A stretch of 11,932 nucleotides of DNA from UTPRO1 sp031400185 (GCA_031400185.1 JANNPN010000100.1:1-11932), one strand, 5' to 3'. Counted from the first letter of the stretch, positions 1 through 7,963 are shown. Numbers and translations: made by a program. Notes: generated from the sequence alone by a model not told the origin.

Positions 1-1
1 C

Positions 2-1066
2 ATCTACGCGCTCGGCGTCGGCGCGAGCGAGATTGCCGTCTTCGTCTTCTACGTCTGCGCGACGGGCTTCAGCATCACCACCGGGTACCACCGCCTCTTC
101 GCGCACGGCTCGTACGAGTGCTCGCGGATCGTGAAGGTCTGCTACCTGCTCTTCGGGGCGGCGGCCTTCCAGCACTCGGTGCTCTCGTGGTGCTCTGACC
201 ACCGCCGCCACCACAAGCACCTGGACCACGACGACGATCCCTACAGCATCACCCGCGGCTTCTTCTGGGCGCACATGGGATGGCTGCTCGTCACCGACCA
301 CAAGCGCGCGGAGGATTTCTCGAACATCCCCGACCTCGTCGCCGATCCGTGGATCCGATTTCAGCACGACCACTACATGCCGATCGCCGTCGTCATGGGC
401 TTCGTCGTGCCGTTCGGGCTCGGGTGGGCCGTCGGCCACCCGTGGGGCTTCGTGCTCTGGGCCGGGATCTTCCGGGTGGTGATCGTGCACCACTCGACGT
501 TCCTGGTGAACTCGCTCGCGCACCGGATCGGCCGCCGGCCGTACCTCCGCGCCATCTCCGCGCGCGACAGCATCGTGACCGCGCTTCTCACCTTCGGCGA
601 GGGCTATCACAACTTCCACCACCGCTTCGCGACCGACTACCGCAACGGCATCGGCCGCGCCGCCTGGGATCCCACCAAGTGGCTGATCCGCGGTCTCGAG
701 ATGGTGGGCCTCGCGTGGAATCTGCGCCGCGTCCCGACCGAGAGCATCGTCGCGGCCGAGCTCGACTGCGATTCGCAACGCCTCTCCGAACGCATCAAGG
801 ACCACTCGGAGCACGCGCTCGCCCATCTTCGCGAGCGCTTCGCCGAGATGGCCGCGAGCGCGCAGCGCGCAGCGACCGCGCTCTCCGTTCGCGAGCGCGA
901 GCTCGCCGAGGCCCGCAAGCAATGGGGCCGCGACCGCGCCGATCAGCTACGCCGCATGCGGGCCGAGCTTCGCGCCGCCCGTCTCGAGATGCGGGCGGCA
1001 CGCGTCCGCTGGCGCGCGGTCGTGGAAGAGCTTCTCGCCGGCGGGGTCGCGCTCCCGACGACCTGA
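2..1066 (+). CDS. Membrane fatty-acid (acyl-CoA/acyl-lipid) desaturase, 5'-truncated, with Arg-rich helical tail
   Basis: Membrane di-iron desaturase that would introduce a double bond, probably at delta-9, into a fatty acyl chain using O2 and an electron donor. The open frame runs in from the window edge, so the true start is missing; 354 codons are visible. All three histidine boxes are present, counted from the first visible residue: HRLFAH at 30-35, HRRHH at 67-71 and HNFHH at 203-207. An NSLAH motif at 170-174 matches the extra metal ligand of the stearoyl-CoA desaturase type. Hydrophobic stretches lie between the boxes (about residues 127-168). From about residue 254 the sequence becomes a charged, Arg/Glu/Ala-rich, probably coiled-coil tail ending LPTT. 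This tail is not part of the catalytic fold. The GTG at 131 is not the start because the first histidine box lies upstream of it. Family is certain; regiospecificity and acyl carrier are not. Confidence 0.93.
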   Translation: MYALGVGASEIAVFVFYVCATGFSITTGYHRLFAHGSYECSRIVKVCYLLFGAAAFQHSVLSWCSDHRRHHKHLDHDDDPYSITRGFFWAHMGWLLVTDHKRAEDFSNIPDLVADPWIRFQHDHYMPIAVVMGFVVPFGLGWAVGHPWGFVLWAGIFRVVIVHHSTFLVNSLAHRIGRRPYLRAISARDSIVTALLTFGEGYHNFHHRFATDYRNGIGRAAWDPTKWLIRGLEMVGLAWNLRRVPTESIVAAELDCDSQRLSERIKDHSEHALAHLRERFAEMAASAQRAATALSVRERELAEARKQWGRDRADQLRRMRAELRAARLEMRAARVRWRAVVEELLAGGVALPTT

Positions 1067-1293
1067 ACGACCGATGCCGGCGAGCTCACGGCGCCCCGGC
1101 CTCTACGCCGCACGCGCGGCGCGCGCGTCGGAAGGGTCGATGCTGCCCCCCAGCGTCGTCCGGGGCTCGAGCGGATCCGCGCCGCGCTCGCCCCGCCTGC
1201 GCCAGAATGGACCGCCAATAGGCCTCTCGGCATATTGACGATCCGGGCCGAGACAGACGAGAGTTCCTCTCTTGCGAACTCATCCCCTGCCAT

Positions 1294-1300
1294 GAAGGAG
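1294..1300 (+). promoter_or_regulatory. Shine-Dalgarno site that sets a TTG start
   Basis: GAAGGAG lies 5 bases before TTG at 1306. This TTG opens the frame with a convincing signal peptide. The nearby ATG at 1292 overlaps the site and is in another frame, so it is not the start. The rest of 1067-1305 shows no gene and no convincing -35/-10 pair. Confidence 0.7.
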
Positions 1301-1305
1301 CCCCC

Positions 1306-3450
1306 TTGCATACGAATCGTCCCAGCGTCCGCCCGGCATCCGTTCCCAACGCCCTGCTCGTTCTCTCGCTGATCGCGACGCTGGCGACGTTCGCCGGCCC
1401 CACGCGCGCGGTTGCCGCCGCCGACCCGAAGACCGTCGCCAAATGTCAGGCGGCGCTCGCGAAGAGCGGCGCCAAGTTCGTCGGGAAGAAGATCGGGACG
1501 CTCGCGAAGTGCACGGACGGCATCTTCAAGTGCATACAGACCGTCGACGAGACCGCCGACGCGGGCGCCAAGCGCACCGCGTGCATCGCGAAAGCGCGCG
1601 CGAAATGCGCGGGCGCCCTCGGTGCGATCACCGCCGCCCGGCAAGCCTTCGTCGCCGGCGCCACGAAAGCGTGTGCGGGACTCGACGCGGCACAGGTCAC
1701 CGGCAACGACGGCCTCGGCTTTACCGGCGTCGACTGCGCCGCGTTCGGCGGTGCGGTCACCGATCTCGCGAGCCTCACCGCGTGCCTCGCCAAGCAGCAC
1801 GACTGCCTCGCGAGCCAGATCTTCCAGCTCCAGGTGCCGCGCGTGCTGGAGCTCCTGCAATTCACCCCGCCCGATGCCGTCACGGTGGCACCCGGCGATG
1901 CCGACGCGCTCGCGTGCCTCGACCCGACCGGCGGCACGGGCGCCGACGTGAACGACGTGGCCCTCGGGAAGTCGGTCGCGAAGTGCCAGAAGGCGATCGC
2001 GAAGAGCGGCGGCAAGCTCGCGAGCCAGCGGCTCGCGGGTCTCTCGAAATGCGCGAACGCGCTCTTCACGTGCGCCGCCACCAAGAGCGGCGACGACCTC
2101 ACCAAGTGCAACGCGAAGGCGAAAGCCGGCTGCGCCAAGGCGTTTGCCAAGAACGACGACCAGAGCGACGCGCTCGAGGCCGCCGCCGGCAAGGCGTGCG
2201 GCGACCCGACGGTCTTCCCCGCGTTTCTCTCGCCCGCAGGCGGCAACCTGGAGGCCCTCCTTCCGAACACGCTCACGACCGGGCCCCGGACGCGCGCGCT
2301 CTCGGGCATCTGCTCGCCGCTCGTCACCGTCGCGGACTACCAACTCTGCCTGGTCGTCCACCTCCTCGGCCTCGCCGACGAGCTCGTGACCTTCGCGGCA
2401 CCGCGCACCGAGAGTCTCTTGTCCAGCGTCGGCTGCAGCGTCGACAAATGTGAAGGAGGGGGCCCGCCACCACCCGACGTGCCGGGCATCTACCAGATCC
2501 TCAACGCGGCGGGCGACGGCACGCATGCCTTCGATACCTCCCGCGCCGTCGCGGTCGACGATGACGGCAACGTCTACGCCCCCGCCCAGGGCACCAACAA
2601 CGTGTTCAAGATCACGCCCAGCGGCACCATCACCCAGATCCTCGACGCCAGCGGTGATGGCCAGGGGCATACGTGCGAGTCCCCGCGCGCAATCGCCGTC
2701 GGACCAAACAACACCGTCTACGCGGGCAGCCGCGAATACGTCTTCAAGATCACCGCCGGCGGCACCATCACGACCATCCTCGGCCCCGACGGCGCCGGCG
2801 GTCCGTTCGACGGTTTCCGCAGTGCGAGCTCGATCCTCGTCACACCCGACGAGACCGTCTACGTGACGGGCGCCCTCAGCGACACCGCCCACAAGATCAC
2901 CAAGGCGGGCGTCATCACGAAGCTCATCGACGAGAACGGCGACGGCCTCGGCCAGGAGCTCTTGGATCCGGAGGGCATCGCGGTGGATTCCCAAGGGAAC
3001 GTGTACGTGACGGACATTCAGGACGGAGGCATCTTCAAGATCACGAGCGCCGGCGCGATCTCGTACATCGACACGCTCGGCTTCCCGACCAAGATCATCG
3101 CTCGGGGTGACGACCTGTATTTCTCGAATCTCTTTCGGGTCGTAAAACGCGCAGCCAACGGCACCACGTCGACCGTGATCGACGCGACCGGCGACGGCCA
3201 AGGGCACTTGCTCGACACGCCCGTCGGCATCGCGTTCGACAGCGTCGGCAACCTCTACGTCGCCGGCGTCCAGAGCAACAACGTGTTCAAGGTGACGCCG
3301 GGAGGCACCAAGACCCAGATCATCGGACCCGACGGCGACGGGACAGGAAACCTCTTGGACGGACCGGAGGACGTCGCCGTCGACGCCCAGGGCCGGGTCA
3401 TCACCGGCGGTTTCACGTCCGACAACGTGTTCCGCATCATCCTGCCCTGA
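1306..3450 (+). CDS. Secreted Cys-rich tandem-module protein with C-terminal NHL-type beta-propeller
   Basis: Exported protein of 714 residues with unknown molecular role. Residues 1-39 form a signal peptide: basic start, hydrophobic 17-31, Ala-rich cleavage region near 36-39. Residues about 42-206 and 222-382 are two related Cys-rich, Lys/Ala-rich helical modules. Both open with AKCQ-A-AKSG and share cysteine spacings (see the repeat entries). The cysteines probably form disulfides outside the cytoplasm; there is no CxxCH. A GGGPPPP hinge at 384-390 leads to about seven 45-50-residue repeats (396-714) of the form I-GDG-...-P-IAVD-GNVYV-...-VFKIT-GG, typical of NHL/SMP-30-like propellers. Propellers of this sort bind ligands or proteins, and some are enzymes; no catalytic set can be named here. 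The TTG start is supported by the ribosome site 5 bases upstream. The gene is probably monocistronic: it is 239 bases from the desaturase and convergent with the next gene. Confidence 0.9.
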   Translation: MHTNRPSVRPASVPNALLVLSLIATLATFAGPTRAVAAADPKTVAKCQAALAKSGAKFVGKKIGTLAKCTDGIFKCIQTVDETADAGAKRTACIAKARAKCAGALGAITAARQAFVAGATKACAGLDAAQVTGNDGLGFTGVDCAAFGGAVTDLASLTACLAKQHDCLASQIFQLQVPRVLELLQFTPPDAVTVAPGDADALACLDPTGGTGADVNDVALGKSVAKCQKAIAKSGGKLASQRLAGLSKCANALFTCAATKSGDDLTKCNAKAKAGCAKAFAKNDDQSDALEAAAGKACGDPTVFPAFLSPAGGNLEALLPNTLTTGPRTRALSGICSPLVTVADYQLCLVVHLLGLADELVTFAAPRTESLLSSVGCSVDKCEGGGPPPPDVPGIYQILNAAGDGTHAFDTSRAVAVDDDGNVYAPAQGTNNVFKITPSGTITQILDASGDGQGHTCESPRAIAVGPNNTVYAGSREYVFKITAGGTITTILGPDGAGGPFDGFRSASSILVTPDETVYVTGALSDTAHKITKAGVITKLIDENGDGLGQELLDPEGIAVDSQGNVYVTDIQDGGIFKITSAGAISYIDTLGFPTKIIARGDDLYFSNLFRVVKRAANGTTSTVIDATGDGQGHLLDTPVGIAFDSVGNLYVAGVQSNNVFKVTPGGTKTQIIGPDGDGTGNLLDGPEDVAVDAQGRVITGGFTSDNVFRIILP
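1429..1923 (+). repeat. Cys-rich module 1 of the secreted propeller protein
   Basis: Residues 42-206. Cysteines fall at 47, 69, 76, 93, 101, 123, 144, 160, 167 and 204. The first six have spacings 22, 7, 17, 8 and 22, which recur in module 2 apart from one loop. The pattern suggests a helical disulfide-bonded domain duplicated within the gene. Confidence 0.75.
1969..2451 (+). repeat. Cys-rich module 2, diverged duplicate of module 1
   Basis: Residues 222-382. Cysteines fall at 227, 249, 256, 268, 276, 298, 336, 348, 377 and 382. Spacings of the first six are 22, 7, 12, 8 and 22, against 22, 7, 17, 8 and 22 in module 1. The start SVAKCQKAIAKSGGKL parallels TVAKCQAALAKSGAKF of module 1. Confidence 0.75.
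2491..3447 (+). repeat. NHL-type propeller repeats (about seven)
   Basis: Repeats begin near residues 396, 443, 489, 538, 586, 622 and 670. Most carry an Asn/Asp-Gly-Asp-Gly-like loop (AAGDG, DASGDG, DENGDG, DATGDG, PDGDG), then P-x-x-IAVD-x-x-GNVYV and an FKIT-x-x-G hairpin. The fifth repeat (586-621) is short and lacks both the GDG loop and the GNVYV strand. The third has PDGAGG in place of GDG. Confidence 0.8.
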
Positions 3451-3457
3451 CGCTCAT

Positions 3458-3474
3458 CGGTCATGAAATGACCG
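3458..3474. terminator. Inverted repeat between convergent genes, possible shared terminator
   Basis: CGGTCAT (3458-3464) and ATGACCG (3468-3474) are perfect 7-base inverted arms around GAA. They fill most of the 25 bases between the stop codons of the two convergent genes. There is no T-run on either side, so a classical intrinsic terminator is not shown. The 3-base loop is tight. The call rests mainly on position. Confidence 0.4.
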
Positions 3475-3475
3475 C

Positions 3476-6400
3476 TCAGCGGTCGTTGTCGTCCGACACG
3501 TCGAGCGCGACCGTCGTGACGTTGTTCGCCGGCGTCGGATCGCTACCCGGTCCGACGGCGGTGAGCGTCAGCTGACAGTGCGCAGGCGCGTCCGGGTCGG
3601 GTGAGAAGAAGTCCGCCGCCGCGACCGTGAGGACGACGGACGCCGTCTTGCGCTTACCGGCGCGGACCATGATCCGATCCTGGGCGCCGAGCGTGCGCGG
3701 CGCGAAGTCGGGCGCCCCGGTCACGATCCCGGCGGGACAGTTCCCGACGTCGGTCACGAGCTGGATCTCGTGACCCGGTCCGCCGCGGTCGGCGATGACG
3801 TCCTCGTTCCGCACCTTGATGCGGAGCCGCAGCGTCTTCGCGACGATCCCGTCACGCAAGCGCACCCGCTTCGGTCGCTTGAGCCCCGAGGCGCTGGAAT
3901 CATGTCCGCCGCCGCCCGGACCGGGCGTTACGGTCGGCTGCGGGAACACGAAGGTCGGCGTCGGCCCCGGGCCGGCACCGACCGAGAAGCGGCGGTCGAC
4001 GCGCGTGACGTTGCCCTGCTGGTCGGCGACCGCGACGCGCAGGTGCGCGCTCGCGACGTCGGTGAGCGGCGGCGAGAGCGCGACGCTCCAGATGCCGTCG
4101 CCCGCGACCGTCGCGAGGTCCGCGAGCTCGGCGCCGGGATTGCGGCCCGCCATCGGCACGTCGGCGGTGATCGAGAGCGAGCCGGGCGCGAGGCCCGAGT
4201 CGGCGTCGGCGGCGCCGATCAGCAGCGACCCGAGCTCGCCGCTGTTCCAGCCGGGCCGCGGCAGGGTCACGTCGAGCGCCGGACGGAGGTCGTCGAGGAA
4301 CCAGCCGTGGCCGTTCTGCGTCTGGTCGATCGGGCATCCGAGGTCGACCCAGCGCGCGATCGTGCGCTTCTCGTCCTCGCTGAGCGCCGGCACGCCGCTG
4401 CCGATCGGCGGCATGATCGTCCCCGTGAAGTCGAGGTCGGCCGCGTTCGGGTCGGCCCCGTTCGGCAACGTCGCCCGCACGCCCGGCGTCGACTCCGTCG
4501 GATGGTCGGCGTTCGTCCAGCCGTCGAGGCGCGCGCCGAAGATCTTCCACACGAGGAGGCTCCGCCGGCTCTGGAAGCTCCGGACGTATCGGCTGGCGTT
4601 CGTCTGGCGCCAGCTCGACGGGCCGACCGGCGGGTACCCGAAGTCCGCCTCGCGGTCGTCGGCGAGGCGCGCGTAGTCGCCGGGAACGCCGTCGACCGAC
4701 GCGAGGTCGTCGAGCACGAGCTTACCCGGCGGGTTCGCGACGTTCTTCGTGTGACACGGCACGCAGCTCCGCTGGAGGAGCGGGCGCACATCGCGCAGGA
4801 ACTCGACCGTCACCGCCGGCACCGCCTCGACGCGGATCGTCGGCGACCCGTCGAGCGCGGTCGTGATCAAAGGCGTTTCGTGCACGAGGTCCGCGACCGG
4901 GAATCCGGGCTGCCCCGCGGCGGTCGCGTGGAAATCGAGCGGCTGCTGGCTGTGGGCGTGGCAGCCACCGCAATCGTAGCGCGCCTCGCCCGGCCGCACC
5001 TGGTGCCACGTCTGCGCCATGTTGAGCACGAGCCCGCGCCGGTCGAGGGTCTGGAACGTGAACGGCGTGTCGGCGGGAATGCGCGCGAGGAAGCTCGTGT
5101 CGGGGTTGCCTTCGGGGTCGAGCAGCGGTGCCCCGCCGGGCTGCGTCTTGCGCACGGGAATCTCTCCGAGGATGCGCAGGCGCTCCATCGCGTGGCTCGA
5201 GAAGAGCGGGCCACCGCTCGGGCCGATGTGCGGGCCGTAGCTCCGGTGCGTGTTCGGCTCCATCGCGAGGATTCGGATGGCCCAGATGTCGTCGTCGTCG
5301 TACCGGCCGGCGTCGGCGCCCTGCCACTCCCAGTTGCTGCTCTGGCCGTTCTCCGCCGTGTTGAAGGCATCGAGCCCGTCAAAGGTGTTCGACCAGGGCG
5401 GCACGAAGCCGGGGAAGCTCTCGCGCTTGTAGAGGCTGCTCGTGCCGACGAGGCCCGTCGCCGTCCCTGCCGGGAGCGCCGCGTGCACCGTGCCGTCGTT
5501 CGGGAGCCACGGCAGCACGTCGGGCTGATCGACGCCATGCACGGCGCGATACGGCACCACCGCGCGCGGCCAGGCCTCGTTGTAGTTGGGATCGTTCTTG
5601 ATGAGCACGAGGCCGCTCGGGGCATTCACCACGTTGCCGCCGGGCACGAGGTAGAGACCCCCGTCGTACTCGGGCGTCGTCGTCGGACGGTCGAGGTCGT
5701 TCGCCGGCCCCGGCGTCCACACCACGAGCAGGTCGTTCGCGGGCGCCGCCGACGGGTGCGTGAACTTGCCGACACGGACGCCACCCGTGCCGACGGGCGC
5801 CGCCTCGTCGTTCCCGTGCGTGAACGGCGTGATCGAGAACATGCCGAACGGCGTGAACGCCATCTGGAAGTCGTAACGGAAGCCGCCGCCGACGGTCTGC
5901 GCGATCGCAGGATTGTCTTCCGGGAACGCGCTGAAGAACGCCGGCGTCCCGGCGGGCGGCGCCACCGGCATGCGGTAGAGCGCGCCGAAGCCGTTGTTGT
6001 TCAGGTTGTAGTAGTCGACGACCACGAGGTCGGTGTTGGAGAGCTGGGTCATGAAATGGAACGCCTGCCCACTCCGGAAGGAGCTGACCGTCGGCGCCCA
6101 GGAGCGACCATCGGGCCAGATCGACCAGATGCCCCACATGCGACCGTCGCGGAGACCCTGGCTTTCCAGGGTCGAATAGATCAGCCGGCCGTCGCGGAGC
6201 GGCGTCGGGTGAAGCGCGCTCCCGATGTTCATCGGCGCGATCTGCGTCACGTTGCCGCCGTCCTCGTCCATGACGAAGAGCTGGAGCGTCGGGTTCGTGA
6301 GCCCGCGCGGCGGGACGAAGCCGTTCCGATTGCTCGTGAAGGCGAGCTTCCCGCCCGCGACCGGCGCGGGGCCGAGATTCAAGATCCCGTACCCCAAGGA

Positions 6401-6877
6401 GTCGTAGCCGCCGCCCGGGTTCACCGGGTTCGACTCGTCGAAGTGACCGGCGCCGGTGTTGGGCGTGAACTCGCCGAAGGTGAGCCGCGTGATCGCGCGC
6501 GTCGCGAGCTCCAGACGGAAGATGTCGGCGCCCTCCCACGGGAGACCGCGCTGAGAGTTGTACGCGGACGGTCGGACGTCGGGGAACACACTGTAGTAGA
6601 CGAAGCGGCCGTCGAACGAGACGAACGGATCGGTGACGGCGCCGTTCCCGCCCGCGACCAGCAGCTCCTCGCTGCCATCGGGGCGGAGCAGCATGAGATC
6701 CGCACCGGGCTCGAGGCGCGCCGGGTGCGCGACCTCCGGCCACGTCGTGCTGGTCGTGTTCCCGTGGCGCGGCTGGCGGACATAGACGATGTCATAGTCT
6801 CGCGCCGCCGCCGCCGTCGCGGCGAGCGGCAGCAACGTGACGGCAAGCGTACAAATCGCGGCGATCAGTCTTCGCAT
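3476..6877 (-). CDS. Exported HzsA-like di-haem cytochrome with beta-propeller
   Basis: 1133-residue exported protein resembling the hydrazine synthase alpha-subunit (HzsA-related) family. Residues 1-25 are a signal peptide ending in an Ala-rich stretch. Residues about 27-450 contain TolB/PD40-like propeller strands (ADLMLLRPDG, ADIFRLELATRAITRLT, LQLFVMDEDGGN, GIWSIWPDG). Residues about 563-635 match the HzsA middle domain (RLRILGEIPV, PADTPFTFQTLDRRGLVLNM, VRPGEARYDC), leading into CGGCH (636-640). CVPCH (705-709) opens a second cytochrome c-like domain with IMPP at 821-824, where Met822 is a candidate axial ligand, and EDEKRTIARWVDLG. An Ig-like stretch (about 890-967), a Pro/Gly linker and a C-terminal beta-rich domain with Cys1047 and Cys1101 follow. 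Haem c attachment implies a periplasmic or surface redox protein. Known HzsA has propeller, haem and haem in the same order, but no other anammox gene is visible, so hydrazine chemistry should not be assumed. ATG start with GGGGGGA 6 bases upstream. Confidence 0.9.
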   Translation of the reverse strand: MRRLIAAICTLAVTLLPLAATAAAARDYDIVYVRQPRHGNTTSTTWPEVAHPARLEPGADLMLLRPDGSEELLVAGGNGAVTDPFVSFDGRFVYYSVFPDVRPSAYNSQRGLPWEGADIFRLELATRAITRLTFGEFTPNTGAGHFDESNPVNPGGGYDSLGYGILNLGPAPVAGGKLAFTSNRNGFVPPRGLTNPTLQLFVMDEDGGNVTQIAPMNIGSALHPTPLRDGRLIYSTLESQGLRDGRMWGIWSIWPDGRSWAPTVSSFRSGQAFHFMTQLSNTDLVVVDYYNLNNNGFGALYRMPVAPPAGTPAFFSAFPEDNPAIAQTVGGGFRYDFQMAFTPFGMFSITPFTHGNDEAAPVGTGGVRVGKFTHPSAAPANDLLVVWTPGPANDLDRPTTTPEYDGGLYLVPGGNVVNAPSGLVLIKNDPNYNEAWPRAVVPYRAVHGVDQPDVLPWLPNDGTVHAALPAGTATGLVGTSSLYKRESFPGFVPPWSNTFDGLDAFNTAENGQSSNWEWQGADAGRYDDDDIWAIRILAMEPNTHRSYGPHIGPSGGPLFSSHAMERLRILGEIPVRKTQPGGAPLLDPEGNPDTSFLARIPADTPFTFQTLDRRGLVLNMAQTWHQVRPGEARYDCGGCHAHSQQPLDFHATAAGQPGFPVADLVHETPLITTALDGSPTIRVEAVPAVTVEFLRDVRPLLQRSCVPCHTKNVANPPGKLVLDDLASVDGVPGDYARLADDREADFGYPPVGPSSWRQTNASRYVRSFQSRRSLLVWKIFGARLDGWTNADHPTESTPGVRATLPNGADPNAADLDFTGTIMPPIGSGVPALSEDEKRTIARWVDLGCPIDQTQNGHGWFLDDLRPALDVTLPRPGWNSGELGSLLIGAADADSGLAPGSLSITADVPMAGRNPGAELADLATVAGDGIWSVALSPPLTDVASAHLRVAVADQQGNVTRVDRRFSVGAGPGPTPTFVFPQPTVTPGPGGGGHDSSASGLKRPKRVRLRDGIVAKTLRLRIKVRNEDVIADRGGPGHEIQLVTDVGNCPAGIVTGAPDFAPRTLGAQDRIMVRAGKRKTASVVLTVAAADFFSPDPDAPAHCQLTLTAVGPGSDPTPANNVTTVALDVSDDNDR

Positions 6878-6955
6878 CGTGCGTCCCCCCGACGACGTTC
6901 GGTCGCGGACGTACCAAGGAGCAAGTCCGACGCCACCGTTCGCCGCAACATTCGC

Positions 6956-7963
6956 CTACGCGTCCGCCGCGTCCAGTGAAAGCCAGAGGCGCAGGAGATG
7001 CCGCTGCCGGCTCGGATCGGGCGCGTCCTCGTACGCCGTGCGCGCGTGCAGGATCACGTGATTCGACACGAGCTGCACGTCACCCGGGGCGAACTGCATG
7101 TCGAGGCGGAGCTCCGGCTCCGTCGCGATCGCCTCGTAGACATCGAGGAGCTCCTGCTCCGCCGCCGTGAAGGGCGGCACGTCCGCGTGACGCGTGACCG
7201 AGCGGAAGTAGTCGCTGTGGTAGAAGGTGCGGAGCGTCCCGGCGGCGAAGCGGCACGGGATCACGGGCACCCAGCCGGGCCCGCCGTCCTTCGTCTCGTT
7301 CCGGCGGTCGAGGTACATCGGCTCGAAGAGCCGCGCGATGAGATCGGGCCGCCGGCGCGCGAGCTCGTTGTAGACGGTGACCGAGCTCACGAGACGGCTC
7401 GCACCGCCCGCGCGCGCCGCGCAGAGACAGAGCAGCCCGACCGCGTCGGCGAGGTCGCAGTGGTAGGCGATCTCGCCCGCCGTGCGATAGCGACGCACGA
7501 AGGGATCGCCCGCGTCTTCGCCGGTGTCGCGGACGTGGCCGAGGAGATCGCCCTCCGGGTTCTGCGCACCCGGCCGTCCGAGCGCCAGACCGAGCGCCCA
7601 ATACACGAGCGCCGCGTCGTCGTCGCCCCAACGCTCGACGGGAAGCCCGCGGACGACGAGGAAACCGCGCCCGTCGGTGAGCTCGTGCCGCCACGAGGCG
7701 ATCGTGGTGCCGAGCGTCGGCAGCACGACGTCGTCCCGGCGAAGCGTCGCGACGGTGCGGCCACGCGCGCGCAGGGCCGCGCGGAGCGCATCGAGCTCGG
7801 CGACCGCGGCGGGGTCGAGTGTCACAGCCCAGTCGTCGCGGCGCGCCAGGTCCTCCCCGCGCCATGCCGCGGGTCCCGCGAGCGACGCGCCCGGCATCCC
7901 GTCGTGCGGCCGGTCGAAGTAGTGCAGCGCCTGCGCGGCGAAGCTCACCAGACCCGCGGTCAT
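6956..7963 (-). CDS. TauD/TfdA-family Fe(II)/2-oxoglutarate-dependent oxygenase
   Basis: Predicted cytoplasmic dioxygenase of 335 residues that would hydroxylate or otherwise oxidise a small molecule while decarboxylating 2-oxoglutarate. The iron triad is visible: H168-x-D170 in AYHCDLAD, and the distal His306 in NHVILHARTAY. Arg321 or Arg325 in RQRHLLRLWL is the likely 2-oxoglutarate carboxylate ligand. The ending ILHARTAYED...RHLLRLWL is characteristic of one TauD-like subgroup; the taurine substrate should not be inferred. The same frame stays open upstream to 8539, but that part lies inside the P450 gene. The ATG at 7963 has GGAGGAG 5 bases before it and overlaps the P450 stop as ATGA, so this is the start. 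It is the second gene of a coupled pair. The following cytochrome gene starts 78 bases downstream on the same strand and could be co-transcribed. Confidence 0.92.
   Translation of the reverse strand: MTAGLVSFAAQALHYFDRPHDGMPGASLAGPAAWRGEDLARRDDWAVTLDPAAVAELDALRAALRARGRTVATLRRDDVVLPTLGTTIASWRHELTDGRGFLVVRGLPVERWGDDDAALVYWALGLALGRPGAQNPEGDLLGHVRDTGEDAGDPFVRRYRTAGEIAYHCDLADAVGLLCLCAARAGGASRLVSSVTVYNELARRRPDLIARLFEPMYLDRRNETKDGGPGWVPVIPCRFAAGTLRTFYHSDYFRSVTRHADVPPFTAAEQELLDVYEAIATEPELRLDMQFAPGDVQLVSNHVILHARTAYEDAPDPSRQRHLLRLWLSLDAADA

Noticed and set aside
1235..1240. TTGACG as a -35 box for the Cys/NHL gene
   Set aside because: The position 17 bases downstream reads CGAGAG, which is not a -10.
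943..3207. 754-codon open frame on the - strand opposite the Cys/NHL protein
   Set aside because: It is an antisense shadow in GC-rich DNA: Arg/Ala/Gly/Asp-rich with no fold or signal. The + strand has a signal peptide, conserved Cys spacing and propeller repeats.
3770..6979. 1069-codon open frame on the + strand opposite the HzsA-like gene
   Set aside because: It has extreme Arg/Val/Glu composition and no motifs. The - strand frame has haem sites, a signal peptide and a ribosome site.
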